Shown here piece after piece: positions 10,412-20,781 of a DNA stretch of 64,000 bases. The stretch spans positions 1,155,376-1,219,375 of the forward strand of contig NC_054571.1 in assembly GCF_017654505.1 (NCBI RefSeq), given 5' to 3'. The translations under genes were made by a program, and so were the position numbers. The notes under the pieces were generated by a model. It was given only the letters and a program-made list of their open reading frames with translations, was not told the DNA's origin and ran no database searches. Position 1 is the stretch's first letter. Every line of letters begins with the position of its first letter. This DNA is from Polyodon spathula (lineage: Eukaryota > Chordata > Actinopteri > Acipenseriformes > Polyodontidae).

Positions 10412-10750
10412 TAAAGCTATGGCCAGAAGTTTTGCATCACTACAGAACGAACTAATTTTCCTTCATAAAGTCGAAACGAAACCTGCTGATTTAATTTTAT
10501 GTTAACCTATTGCATTGCAGACCGCTTTGTAGTTTTCCATGTACTTAGTGAACAGCTGACCATTTGAAACATGTGACGTTTTCGAAATCGAACATGAAAT
10601 ACTGGACTGCTACTGTGGCTTCCGGCAATTTTGTATTTTCTTTTGATTACATGATGTTAAAAAAAAAATCTAAATTATATTCATGTAGTTTGTTGATTAT
10701 GTCTCAATCCTAAAATTCGAGCCGATGCTAAACTTTTGGCCACCGCTGTA
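10412..10750 (+). mobile_element. family A Tc1-like MITE, copy A3
   Basis: The left end is taaagctatggccagaagttttgcatcac and the right end gatgctaaacttttggccaccgctgta, inverted to each other. The internal landmarks gaaacctgctga, gtagttttcca and gattacatgatgtta are shared with the other copies. Confidence 0.85.
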
Positions 10751-10872
10751 CATTCCCGTGGCCCGTCTTAGCTCAGCATAAGACACAGATAACAGTGACT
10801 ATGAAACAATCCACAGAGTTCACTTAATGATCATTCCGGCTGCACTGCGGGTCTGGCTGGTGTTTAACGCAC

Positions 10873-11122
10873 CGTCTCTGAAGTGGGGCTGGCACATGTG
10901 CAGCTCCTTGCAGGTGCGGGCGGGGCTCTCAAAGGTGCCCAGAGGCTTCCTCATCTGCTCCACCTCTGACTTCATGGAGTTGAGGGAGGCAAAGACCTCC
11001 TCCATGCCGTCCACGGTGTCGCTCACGTCCTCGGGCTGGTCCCCCTGCACGGTCTCCGAGTGTCGTCTCCTCTTCCCTGTGCCCTGGACTGGGAGGGGCT
11101 CGGTCATCTCAGCCGGGGGGCC
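10873..11122 (-). CDS. col5a3: exon 49 (end of helix, C-telopeptide, start of C-propeptide; residues 994-1076)
   Basis: This 250-bp junction exon ends in phase 1. It begins with the last Gly-Pro-Pro, then an acidic C-telopeptide region with a polybasic GKRRRHSE site suited to furin-type cleavage. The block VDGMEEVFASLNSMKSEVEQ follows, the coiled-coil trimerisation region, and then the COLFI start ARTCKELHMCQPHFRDG with cysteines 1 and 2. The acceptor tctcag is preceded by about 115 nt of CT/CTGT simple repeat. The donor is gtgcgtta. Confidence 0.95.
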
Positions 11123-11124
11123 CT

Positions 11125-11156
11125 GAGACAGAGACAGAGACAGAGACAGACAGAGA

Positions 11157-11240
<84 letters not shown>
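11125..11240. repeat. (GACAGA)n/(GA)n microsatellite adjoining the exon 49 acceptor
   Basis: On the minus strand it reads as about 115 nt of CT/CTGT and forms the entire polypyrimidine tract of the acceptor at 11123-11124. Confidence 0.95.
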
Positions 11241-11241
<1 letters not shown>

Positions 11242-11567
11242 CAAACAGAGCAGTTATAGTCTAAAACAGTTTGTCCCATTTAATAAGCAATACAGAATGA
11301 TCTAATCTAGTAAGCACGATGGCTGTTGACTACAGGTTAATGCACAGTATAGCTATCTACAGTGTTTAGTCCCTCATGAATTCCCCCCTTTAAATATATT
11401 ATTTAAATATGGGGCAGAACAGCTGAACTTTGTTAAACTGCATCAAAGGGCTGTGCAAGTTTACATTTGACACCCGAATGCGTATCACATTATTATTCCA
11501 CAGCGTACACTCATGCTACCACTTGCAGCAGAAGGAGGTTACAGTGGACAAGGAGACAGATACTTAC

Positions 11568-11621
11568 AGGAAGTCCCGGGGGTCCAACTGGGCCTGTGTC
11601 TCCTCTCTGACCAGTGGCTCC
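11568..11621 (-). CDS. col5a3: exon 48 (triple helix, residues 976-993; RGD)
   Basis: The 54-bp exon reads GATGQRGDTGPVGPPGLP, with acceptor ttccag and donor gtaagtat. It carries an Arg-Gly-Asp at residues 981-983 close to the helix C-terminus. Confidence 0.95.
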
Positions 11622-11753
11622 CTGGAACATAAAGACGGTCAAGTTCGTCGTTCTACTGTAGTCGAAAACTGTAGAAAACCGCTAAGAACAGCACCTAAAA
11701 GGATTGCCTTACAATAGCTGCATCTCTCATGACCTGACCTGCCCTACCTTGTG

Positions 11754-11756
<3 letters not shown>

Positions 11757-11789
<33 letters not shown>
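11757..11789. repeat. (TA)n microsatellite
   Basis: About 33 nt of TA repeat in the intron between exons 47 and 48. Confidence 0.95.
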
Positions 11790-11793
<4 letters not shown>

Positions 11794-12654
11794 ACACACT
11801 GTATCTCGCACAACATGGCATCAAAAACCTATACATACCTCTACCGTTTGTTTTCAAACACACTTTCCCTTAATAAAGGTGGGTTCAATATACTAGAATG
11901 TTGGGTAGCTCTTCTGAGCAATAAACCGTAACACTAGATTTCTTCACCTGGACTAGCCCTGGGGCACCGTTAGCGCCACCCCATCCCTGTCTGGACTGTT
12001 CCTGCAATTTCCTGCCTTACACAGGGAGCTCTGCTAGCAGGCAGACAGCATGTTCCTTTCCCTGGTTTTACAGCCCTCCCTGCCCAAGCAGGCTTTGAGT
12101 ATTCTATATTCATCTGCAAAGAATCTCCATCCCCACTCAAGGGCAGGCCAACCAAGAGCATGGCTCATATAACCTTGAGTCTCACATGCTGAACTTCTTG
12201 CGATAGCTGAGCACAGCGTTACTCTCTGTGTACGTTTTAGGGGTAAGATTTGCTATAAAATCCTTCAGCCGTGACTGGGTCATTCCTGCACCATTCAATA
12301 TCAGAATAAAGAGTTTCAGATCAATCCAACAAGGCTCTCAGAACTTACAAACCCTGCAAGCTTAAAGCCACTTAATTAAACCGTTAACATTTCTGAAGTG
12401 TTGTAAGTTGGCAGATCTTCGCTCCAGCTATCATAAATACTGTGAAGGAGTTTAATACCCAAACACATTAAACTTCAGCTGCGTGATGACCGTTTCACTT
12501 GCAAGACCACTCAAGACAGCGTGTATTTACACCGCTGGCTTCAATTCAAATCCATCCTTACATTATTAAGATCTTGAATCAAATTCAATTTCCATCGTAG
12601 CAACATCACACAGATGAATTGCTCACCTATTTGTCCTTGTAAATCAGCACAGTA
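11790..12654. other. intron 47/48, nothing recognised
   Basis: No exon-like Gly-X-Y frame, RNA gene or repeat family was identified here. Confidence 0.4.
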
Positions 12655-12775
12655 ATTCTGCATTTTTTCCATGCTTTACTCACGGCTATGCTGTGCATTT
12701 CTAATATGCTTTACCATATCCCCCTGGGCCTTACCATGCCGTAGCTGTGCTTTACTACACTTTGCTATGATCTAG
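12655..12775 (+). mobile_element. family B MITE-like element, copy 2 (partial)
   Basis: Fragments such as TTCCATGCTTTACTC, ATATGCTTTACCATA and GCTTTACTACACTTTGCTATG match family B internal sequence. Neither terminus is intact. Confidence 0.5.
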
Positions 12776-13003
12776 TGTTGAACAACTTTTTCATATTCAA
12801 TGCTGCTGCGTGAATATTTTCTATAACGGATCTCATTTTGGAATCTTGTCCTGCACAGGAGACCAACAACGGAATGACCGGGCGAATCACACTGTTCCAG
12901 ATTATGCCACATTGCTTCAAGCAGATACAGAGCCTGATCCAAGGAAAGTAGTTCTCCGAGTTCAGCGTTTAATCCAAGGAGACCTGTAGTTCTTTAACCC
13001 CTG

Positions 13004-13213
13004 ACTCTTATAAAAGTTTACTGCAGTGTTTTTGCATTTTTATCCTGCTTTTCCCAGGGTTATAGTGTGATTTTATCCTAGTTTACGCTGGTTTGCTATG
13101 GTTGTTAATAAGCTTTACCATACCTTGCTATTCTTTGCAATGCCTACCTATGCTTTCTTTCGCTGTGCTTTACACTTTGCTGTGCTTTTACTATCGGAAA
13201 CTGTTAGACGGGG
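13004..13213 (+). mobile_element. family B MITE-like element, copy 3
   Basis: It starts actcttataaaagttta and ends cttttactatcggaaactgttagacgggg. The two ends are imperfect inverted repeats, and the centre holds TAAGCTTTACCATACC and GCTTTACACTTTGCTGTGC. Confidence 0.7.
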
Positions 13214-13337
13214 ATGGCTGGGAATTATTCTTTCATGCTGATTGGTGGAATAACTACAGAATGCTCATGGTGTGTCCTCCATAGACCTACTGTACCCCAG
13301 TGAACTGAGAAACAAGAGAAGAGGGAGGATTACTTAC

Positions 13338-13373
13338 GGATTCTCCTTTAGATCCCTTCTGACCAAGTGGACC
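13338..13373 (-). CDS. col5a3: exon 47 (triple helix, residues 964-975)
   Basis: The 36-bp exon reads GPLGQKGSKGES, with acceptor aacag and donor gtaagtaa. A lone 36-bp exon at this spot is typical of the clade. Confidence 0.95.
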
Positions 13374-13421
13374 CTGTTAGAAATGAAGCCATCATTACAA
13401 CTCAATAAAAAATGATTCAAG

Positions 13422-13422
<1 letters not shown>

Positions 13423-13480
<58 letters not shown>
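13423..13480. repeat. (CA)n microsatellite
   Basis: Uninterrupted CA repeat of about 58 nt, 50 nt upstream (gene sense) of exon 47. Confidence 0.97.
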
Positions 13481-13484
<4 letters not shown>

Positions 13485-13555
13485 CCGTGGTTATTTTAAA
13501 TGTGTGGAGTGGCAGAACTTGTGCATACTTTGACATGCCAGTGGTACACACTAGT

Positions 13556-13862
13556 GCAAGGCTTCTCAAACCCAGTCCTGGTTTTCGTTCCAACAGAGCT
13601 CTCAATTACTTAACTAAACCCTTAAATCAGGCCATTTTAAAAATTATTTTCAGCTCTTAAAACAGAGATTTCAAGTTAACTATATAATTGTGTAAGTAAC
13701 TTTGAACTCTGCAACTTTTAAGCAGCTGAGAATTTTACAAAGCTCTAATTAAGCACATGATTAGCTCGATTAAGGGGTATGGTTAAGTAATTGAGAGCTT
13801 AGTTGGTCTGAAAACCAGAAGACACTGGGGTCCCGAGGACCGGGTTTGAGAAGCCCTGTACT
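13556..13862. mobile_element. family D TIR element, copy 1
   Basis: The left end is gcaaggcttctcaaacccagtcctgg and the right end ggaccgggtttgagaagccctgta, an inverted pair. The interior contains tcaattacttaac and its inverse gttaagtaattgagag, so the element is largely palindromic. Confidence 0.75.
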
Positions 13863-14269
13863 GGCGTGCACTGGTCATCCAATGCAGTACCATGTCAGTC
13901 ACCAGACTACAGGACTGCCACGCCCGGACCACTGTGCAATATTTGTTCCAAGTCCTTTATACTGCCGTTGCTGACAACGTTCCTGCAACATCTACCATGC
14001 TACAGAAACAACTGCACATTCTGCCGGGGCACGTCAGTTAGAACGGCGTGCCGGTGCACCTCCTATTGTAATTATGCAAATGAATGTAAAATATGCTAAT
14101 TGCTTCTCAGAAAGATAACCGCTCTGAACTCTTTCACATTTCAGTCGCGTTCAGTAGCTGAAGCGTCATGTATGATTTTTAAATACAGAATTGTAGAGCC
14201 GGAAAGATTTGGCTTCAGCTGACACACAATACATGTGCAATATGTTAAGGACTGACCATTATATACAGA

Positions 14270-14272
<3 letters not shown>

Positions 14273-14305
<33 letters not shown>
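14273..14305. repeat. (TA)n microsatellite
   Basis: About 33 nt of TA repeat in the intron between exons 46 and 47. Confidence 0.95.
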
Positions 14306-14308
<3 letters not shown>

Positions 14309-14718
14309 AACTCAAGGAATTTGGGCTCAAGGAATTTGGCTGAAGGGCTGGAAGCTATTAGTTGTGATAGATGTTTATTAGTTAAAGTCCTGAATCTTTA
14401 TTCTCCGTTTCTTGCTATTCATTTCCGCAGACGTTCAGACACAGTGCTTTCTTTATCAATCCCACCTCTTTGCTTTCTCTTCAATAGTAATACTTCCCTA
14501 TTGCAGCTCCTGAGCCTTGCAGTGTGGAGGCAGGGTGGAAGCGAGTTATTGCTGCAGCGTCCGTGCCTGTTAAGATCTGACATCTTAAGTGTAAATGACT
14601 GTATAGCGAATTGAAGAAAACCACGAAATGAGACTGAAGCAGCTGTTAGGCTTGTAAGACAGTGAGAGCTTGGGCTTGGCAGGAAAGAGGAAGGTTATTA
14701 TCAGAGCGTTTCACTTAC

Positions 14719-14772
14719 TGGTAGACCTGGAGGTCCTGGGGGACCAAGGGGACCCAGGGGACCGACCACACC
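14719..14772 (-). CDS. col5a3: exon 46 (triple helix, residues 946-963)
   Basis: The 54-bp exon reads GVVGPLGPLGPPGPPGLP, with acceptor ctgcag and donor gtaagtga. It aligns with GITGPSGPIGPPGPPGLP. Confidence 0.95.
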
Positions 14773-14965
14773 CTGCAGAAACAAGAACAGCACAATCAGA
14801 CACAGCAGGACCCATGGGGCAAGCTGGGCCACGCCGCACGAAGGGTTAACACACCACATGTACCTGTGCATTGCTGTCATTGACCCCTGCTACTGGCGCG
14901 ATTACAGCCATTGGAAAGATGTCAGCTACATACAATTGAATAATTCCTGCTTCAGCTGTGTACTG

Positions 14966-15172
14966 TAGGAGGCTGTGCTGTCTGGTGCTTAAAGAAAAGG
15001 GCTTGTAACCAGGAGGTCCCCGGTTCAAATCCCGCCTCACTCACTGACTCTCTGCACATGTGACCCTGAGCAAGTCATGTAACCCCATTGTGCTCTGTCT
15101 TTGGGGTGAGATGTTGTTTTAAGTGACTCTGCAGCTGATGCATAGTTCACACACCCTAGTCTCTGTAAGTCG
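14966..15172 (+). repeat. tRNA-derived SINE
   Basis: The tRNA-like head carries a B box GGTTCAAATCC near 15022-15032. It is followed by tgtgaccctgagcaagtca, a core with gagatgttgttttaagtgactctgcagctgatgcat, and the end ctctgtaagtcgc. The head-core-tail order is that of fish tRNA SINEs. Confidence 0.75.
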
Positions 15173-15173
15173 C

Positions 15174-15204
<31 letters not shown>

Positions 15205-15205
15205 C
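15173..15205. repeat. (TA)n(CA)n microsatellite at SINE tail
   Basis: A short TA then CA dinucleotide tract lies immediately after the SINE end. Confidence 0.85.
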
Positions 15206-15679
15206 TGCATTTTCACTAGTAAAGGTACAGTTACGCTGCACTGATTTATCCCCAAAGAGGGCAAAACATGTTTGCAGATACTGTGCTTTGACTCAAAAGG
15301 CTGTGAATGCAGAAGTCTTTTGACGATTTTCACATGGTTGGATTGGCTCTTGTGATTCTGATATTTGCATAAATCCCAATTGCCCATAGTTCTATAGTTA
15401 CTGCTTTATGTATATGTATCCCCTTCAGTCACTGTGTGCGTAATTGTACCACATTAAGATTCCTATCTGTTTCATTGTTACACAAACTTCAAAATTTCTA
15501 ACAAAAAGTTAAAATAATCGGTGAAGGAGATATAAAACGGTATTTGTGAAAACTATCAATGCCCTTTAAGTGTGGGGCAGCTAGGGGATGCTGCCTCTCA
15601 GCAGATCGATCCTGTTGATATATTTGCATGCACGCTGCTATCTACTGTGCACTGTCCGCAGTATGGTGGCACCACTGAC

Positions 15680-15787
15680 CCCGTCTCCTTTGGGTCCCTG
15701 TGCTCCCTGGCTCCCGGGCATCCCCCGGTCTCCCTTCTCACCCTGCTCTCCAGGAGTGCCGATCAGCCCGATCAAGCCAGCATGGCC
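15680..15787 (-). CDS. col5a3: exon 45 (triple helix, residues 910-945)
   Basis: This 108-bp exon begins [19 protein letters not shown] and continues DRGMPG to [28 protein letters not shown] is a hallmark of type V/XI chains near the helix C-end. The acceptor is tcacag and the donor gtcagtgg. Confidence 0.97.
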
Positions 15788-15957
15788 CTGTGAAGAGAGG
15801 GAAACATATTAAATACTGCAGTTCCAACAGCCACCCACTGGTGGCACTGTGTGCTATGATACTTACACACATTTTATATATAACAGTGGTTAACCGCTAA
15901 ACATGCAAATTTCAGCATTACAAGAGCCAATCAAATTGCGTGAAAGTCACCTAAAGG

Positions 15958-15959
<2 letters not shown>

Positions 15960-16026
<67 letters not shown>
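15960..16026. repeat. (TA)n microsatellite
   Basis: Sixty-seven nt of TA repeat immediately before a LINE fragment. Confidence 0.97.
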
Positions 16027-16030
<4 letters not shown>

Positions 16031-16178
16031 AAGAAGAAGACCTCCAGGAAGATGGCAAGATGAAATTAGGAAACACGCCAGAGCAGCGTGGATGAGAGAC
16101 GCAGCAGACAGGCTTGTGTGGAAGAATCTTGGGGAGGCCTTCATCCAGCAGTGGAACAAAAAGGCTGAAGATGATGAT
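16027..16178 (+). mobile_element. RTE-like LINE 3' end (reverse-transcriptase C-terminus)
   Basis: The plus-strand frame reads RRRPPGRWQDEIRKHARAAW, then MRDAADRLVWKNLGEAFIQQ and WNKKAEDDDD. The RPP-RW-DE...W-R-A-DR--W--LGEAF-QQW pattern is the C-terminal tail of LINE ORF2 proteins. A GATGATGATGAT run at the end resembles RTE-clade 3' tails. The copy is heavily 5'-truncated. Confidence 0.75.
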
Positions 16179-16184
16179 GATATA

Positions 16185-16254
<70 letters not shown>

Positions 16255-16279
16255 TTTTATTTATTTATTTATTTATTTT
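16179..16279. repeat. (TA)n and (TTTA)n microsatellites
   Basis: The TA repeat to about 16251 is followed by TTTATTTATTTA to about 16278. It follows directly on the LINE 3' end. Confidence 0.95.
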
Positions 16280-16373
16280 TGTTGACAGATTTGAACAGTG
16301 ACAGGTTTACTGTATCAAGGTCTTTACTCAAATGGTACAAAAATTAGAGGAAATAATAGAGATTTATGCACAA

Positions 16374-16392
16374 CCCCCCCCCCCCCCCCCCC
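16374..16392. repeat. poly-C run
   Basis: An uninterrupted run of about 19 C. Confidence 0.95.
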
Positions 16393-16811
16393 AAAATGAA
16401 AAAACATATCAAAACAAATGAAAATAAAATTGCAACAATACATCCGCGCAGTACACACAAGCAGCAAGCAGTGAGAGCGGGGATGGCTCAAGACTCCTGT
16501 TTCATCCATTCCAGGTTTGAAAGCGTGCTTCATGATCTGACGACGCCGCGCTCCCTGTGATCTCTTCTAACAGCCTCTCCAGAGGAATCAGTCTCGGATC
16601 TCTTCCGCAGCACTGCCTGCACAGGCTGTTCTCCTTTTTGTTGTTTTACGATGGTGTTGAATTGAACACATTGCGATGCGAGTACATCTCCAGGAACTTC
16701 ACAACACGATTTCATATTTTATATTTCCAGAGGCGCAAAAACACGTTGCTGTTTTAATTTGGGGGAGGGGGCCCACCCCCACCTTTGTAGAAAATGACCT
16801 TACTACCACTT

Positions 16812-16818
16812 TATATAT

Positions 16819-16879
<61 letters not shown>
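16812..16879. repeat. (TA)n microsatellite
   Basis: About 68 nt of TA repeat with one phase break near 16830. Confidence 0.95.
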
Positions 16880-16882
<3 letters not shown>

Positions 16883-16884
16883 AG

Positions 16885-18060
16885 TCACGTACTTCGAAGG
16901 GAGGTAACATGACACCACTGTAGGTGAGGACGGGACCAAGACCTCCCTCGTGGGAAAAGAGAGCTCCCCACTCCTCCCTCGTGAGGGAAGGAGGTGGGTG
17001 GGAGGACCCTGACCTCACTCGGGGGAAAGGAATCCCCCTTTCTCTTAGGGGGGGTGAAGTGCCTTCTCTACCAACATGCACCCATTCATTTCGCATGCTC
17101 GATGACAAGTGAGAGTCATAGAGATTCTTTTTCCTTTGAGACACATACTTCTGCAAGTCAGTGAAGCAGACAGATAGAGGGCAGGTAACAAATACACACT
17201 GACAGCTCCTTTCTCGAGATGAATATTTATTGCCTAACCAGCCGCTACTAAGTTTGTTATGCCAGAAATGTCAGAAAAAAAAACAAGTGAGAGGCTCTTC
17301 CTGTTCTTAACTCTTTTCATATTGAATTGTCAATTACCTGCTGCGCACAAACTGCCCCTATTCCCATCTGTCCTGCTGTGTCTGCCCCTCCTTTATATCA
17401 CATGCGGTTTAAGGAGCTGAAGCGCATGGGGTGAATGCGAGATTGTGTGCATGTCAGAGGTGCAATGGGACAGAATGGAACGGAACTGGCATTTGCAAAG
17501 CACCTTTCATCCACGTACTGTCAGAGTCCCAAACAATCCCTTCCTTTATAAACACCGTGTCACTCAATCACTGAGCTGCCACTAACATGGAGCATGGCTC
17601 CTCCACAGAGCTCAGGAGCCTGGATTTCCTCTTAGTAACTGAAACTCGCAAAACAGTTTCAGTAAACTTTCCCTATTCACTATATAGGTGTCAAATGTGC
17701 AGTTTTGAAAGAAACACATGCTTTAGCAAACATGCATTCTTATTTTAAATCGCGATATTTGGTACTACGCTAGGTTAAGGAAATCTAATTTTGCAAGCCG
17801 TGCTTTCAGACTGTCTTGCACTGCTTGTATCGCTACATTTCCTTTCAGTAACCAATCAGCTGCTCCCTCTAATGTGATTCTTTCGAAACTGCACCTTTGG
17901 ATCTATGTAGTGAATGAAACAGCCTGACAGGTAACATGTAAACTACAACCAGTTTGAGTGGAGGAGGAGGAGGAAACCAAACCCCAAGGCTGAGAACGTT
18001 AAAACTCATTTTGTACAGGGGTCATTTGTTAGACTCGAACCCAGATCCCGGAGGTGAAAG
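16885..18060. other. intron 44/45 remainder, nothing recognised
   Basis: A GA/CT-rich stretch at 16920-17070 with repeated CTCCCTCGTG motifs resembles a decayed minisatellite. The rest shows no gene or repeat-family match. Confidence 0.4.
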
Positions 18061-18099
18061 GGTTTGACTGTTTGTTTTTTTTTTGTTTTTTTGGCTTAC

Positions 18100-18153
18100 C
18101 TTGTCACCTTTCCTTCCAACATCCCCTTTGAGACCAGGCAGACCAGGAGGGCC
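18100..18153 (-). CDS. col5a3: exon 44 (triple helix, residues 892-909)
   Basis: The 54-bp exon reads GPPGLPGLKGDVGRKGDK, matching GPPGLPGLKGDSGPKGEK. The acceptor is tttcag and the donor gtaagcca. Confidence 0.96.
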
Positions 18154-18668
18154 CTGAAAAATAAAAGGCAAACGTAAAATGTGAGGGTGGGGGTGTTTCT
18201 GTGGGAGCGCCTACACACTGACAGACAACTGCTGTGGAAATGCAATGGTTCTGTGCCTAAAGAAATCATTTAAAAAAATGCACCATGTGAAAACAAAGAA
18301 AGCACTTGCCTATTGCTTTTTCTCTTACTCGGTTAATTTCATATGCGGATGCACGAGCGTGATGACAAGTAATACACATTGATTTATTTATTGACTCATA
18401 TTGTGTCTGGAGGTCAGCTCCGTCTTGGAGAGCACTTTGGCTAAGAGAACACTTTGCTTGCTTCCCGGGGGGTGTTCTCTTAGCTGGACACGGCTGTACG
18501 TTCTATTACATCAACACCAGGCAGCATGGCACTGTATCAGAACCTAATGTCTCTGCCTCTGGCTTCCTGTGGGTAAGGCTCTGTTATAATGGCGCTCCAG
18601 TGGTGTGTTTCAAAACCTTCAAACTGTAAAGGTTGCTCTGCAGAACATGAATATGAACAGAAGCTTAC

Positions 18669-18722
18669 CGACGGTCCAGGAGGTCCACTTTGTCCAGGCG
18701 GTCCATTTAGACCTTGTTCTCC
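18669..18722 (-). CDS. col5a3: exon 43 (triple helix, residues 874-891)
   Basis: The 54-bp exon reads GEQGLNGPPGQSGPPGPS, with acceptor tttcag and donor gtaagctt. It aligns with [18 protein letters not shown]. Confidence 0.95.
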
Positions 18723-19005
18723 CTGAAAAAGAAGATTTAGAACCGGTTTAGCTTGCTAGCCTCAACACTGCGAGGTCTTGTCAGTGGCTGAGGATGAGAA
18801 GGGGCTGGGATGAAGGGAAGGCGTGGAGGGCTGTGTTGGAGACTACCCACCCTGGGCAGCTCAGGCAGTGAACTACACTACCTTGCCAGGAGGCTTTCTC
18901 AGGCTCCATTGACAGACGGAGGGGGGTTTCAACAGACCAGAATGCTTGGGGGGGGTGTCTCTTTCTTTTTTTTTTTTAAACGCTCTCGCTTCACGTCATA
19001 CTCAC

Positions 19006-19113
19006 AGCGGGCCCCGGGATGCCCCTCATTCCTTGCAGTCCAGGCTTGCCCGGGTGTCCCTGAGCTCCAACTGGGCCAGTCTTCCCTACAGGACCCTCGG
19101 CTCCTGACGCCCC
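19006..19113 (-). CDS. col5a3: exon 42 (triple helix, residues 838-873)
   Basis: This 108-bp exon begins [19 protein letters not shown] and ends [12 protein letters not shown], matching GEAGLEGPPGKTGPIGPQG...GLRGIPGPV. The acceptor is cacag and the donor gtgagtat. Confidence 0.96.
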
Positions 19114-19119
19114 CTGTGA

Positions 19120-19800
19120 AGAAAACACAAACTTGGTGACACACGGGAGCAGCAGCCGGCTGTCTACAGCCCTGGATCTCTATTCAGCTGATCTAAGGCA
19201 GATCCAAACACTGTTGCCGTTTATATCGCTGAAAGAAGACAAACAACATCTTGAACAGTGTGTGGGACCTGCAAGGGAAAAGAAGCAGCAATTATTATTT
19301 TTTTGTCCGCTTATTTTAATCCTTCCCAATCCTTTTTCCCCGCACAGCTGCTCAGGAGAACTGAAGGTTCGGTGGGAGTCCTCCGATCCCACGACCGAGC
19401 CAGCTTCCTCTTCTACACCCAGGAGCTCGAGAGCGGATGTCAGCGAGCTACTGCCCTCTGGAGGACAAAGACCAGCCCCGCAGGTGTCCGTTTTTGAGCT
19501 CACTGGGCGCCTGGCCAGCAGGGTTAGTGGAGGAGAAAGAGTCCCTGACGGTTTTGCCTCCCTAACCCACAGGAGCGTCAGAGCCAATGAGACGCTCCCT
19601 TCAGAATCCCCAGCAAAGACCGGGCCACTCTGCACATGAAGCAGAATTTTCAACACAGCTCAGTAAAGGAAAATGAAAAATCCAGACCTAGTGTTACTAA
19701 AGCAAACCCATGCTGCTACTGTACATTGTTCAGTAGATCCTATGATCCATCCGCTCTTGAAGCACATGTAACTTTAGTATTAACTTAGGAACTTTTAACA
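19120..19800. other. intron 41/42, no gene; possible decayed repeat
   Basis: Open frames exist on both strands over about 19133-19656 but show no family motif or splice support. The segment around 19520-19620 (gagcgtcagagccaatgagacgctccc) contains short inverted sequence and may be a repeat fragment. Confidence 0.35.
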
Positions 19801-19850
19801 TCTGCAGACACACGCCTCCGGCGTGCCAGGGGTGCGGGCAGCAGTCTCAC

Positions 19851-19904
19851 CTTGGCTCCCTTCTGTCCCTGATTTCCTTCTTTACCAGCAGCTCCAAGAG
19901 GTCC
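19851..19904 (-). CDS. col5a3: exon 41 (triple helix, residues 820-837)
   Basis: The 54-bp exon reads GPLGAAGKEGNQGQKGAK, with acceptor ctcaag and donor gtgagact. It aligns with GPPGPAGPEGRQGEKGAK. Confidence 0.95.
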
Positions 19905-20727
19905 CTTGAGAAGCAAAGAGAGTGATCACAGTTACACCCGCTCGTTTGTTTCACACAGCTGCCATTGCGAAGGGGTAGAGTCGTGTGTTACGGTTGTGTG
20001 GCGGTGGAGCTGGGACTGCAAGTGTAAGTCAGGAGTAGCGTCTGCTGGTGTGTGCGGGCAAGCAAGCAAGCAAGCACCCCAAGGGACATATGCCACCTTC
20101 CTTATTATTTTGCAGTCAGGTTTTGCATGGAACAGGGTTTGAAATTTGCTGACTGGTTGGACGTGGTCGTCCAAAATGCGTCGGTTTCCTCCTCGTGATG
20201 CTTGAGCCGCTCTCCAATTTTAAGAAGAAACCTTTCAAACAAGGCGCTCAATTCCTTGCGTGCCTTAAGGGGTTAATGTACCCGAATTTGGTTTAAATAA
20301 ATGTACTGCAATTATTTCTAAGCTTTCACTTAATAATTTTAGAAATCTATCAGTTGACTGCCCCATGTCACCTACAGATTGGATATTAACAACAACAAAA
20401 TAAGATTGCAGCATCTTAAGGCTGTTTTGTACATAGTGTAATATTCTAAAACAAGGGCCTTACCTTTTGGTCCTGGAATCATTATTATTAATAATAAAAT
20501 TGTAAGCGAGGGTGAACGACGGCTCTGAGAACCGCTTGTTTAAAACCTTGGTTTCATGGCACCAGCAGATTGCTATGATTGTCTGCAGGCGTAGTGTTTT
20601 GCTGCCTCATTATCTGAAGCCTTGCTGGAAGCAGGACTGGAGCCCTGTGGGCAGGGGCGCTCATCCTGGTTTTAACCTCTGGATGAATTAATAAAGGAGC
20701 AAGGCTCAGTCAGATACATCCACTCAC

Positions 20728-20781
20728 CTTCTTCCCAGGTGGGCCAGGTGGTCCGGGTTCTCCTGAGGCTCCAGGTGGGCC
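20728..20781 (-). CDS. col5a3: exon 40 (triple helix, residues 802-819)
   Basis: The 54-bp exon reads GPPGASGEPGPPGPPGKK, with acceptor ctgcag and donor gtgagtgg. It aligns with GSPGPTGEPGPSGPPGKR. Confidence 0.95.

Noticed and set aside
14966..15035. Possible tRNA gene around the GGTTCAAATCC B box
   Set aside because: The downstream core and tail mark it as a tRNA-derived SINE. No complete cloverleaf could be drawn by eye.
15903..16347. Plus-strand frames across 15903-16347 as a gene
   Set aside because: Only the middle 50 residues are protein-like, and they are a truncated LINE C-terminus. The rest is TA repeat.
19133..19656. Opposed open frames of 168 and 158 codons in intron 41/42
   Set aside because: No domain, signal peptide or splice context was recognised. 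The region is GC-rich, which by itself lengthens open frames.
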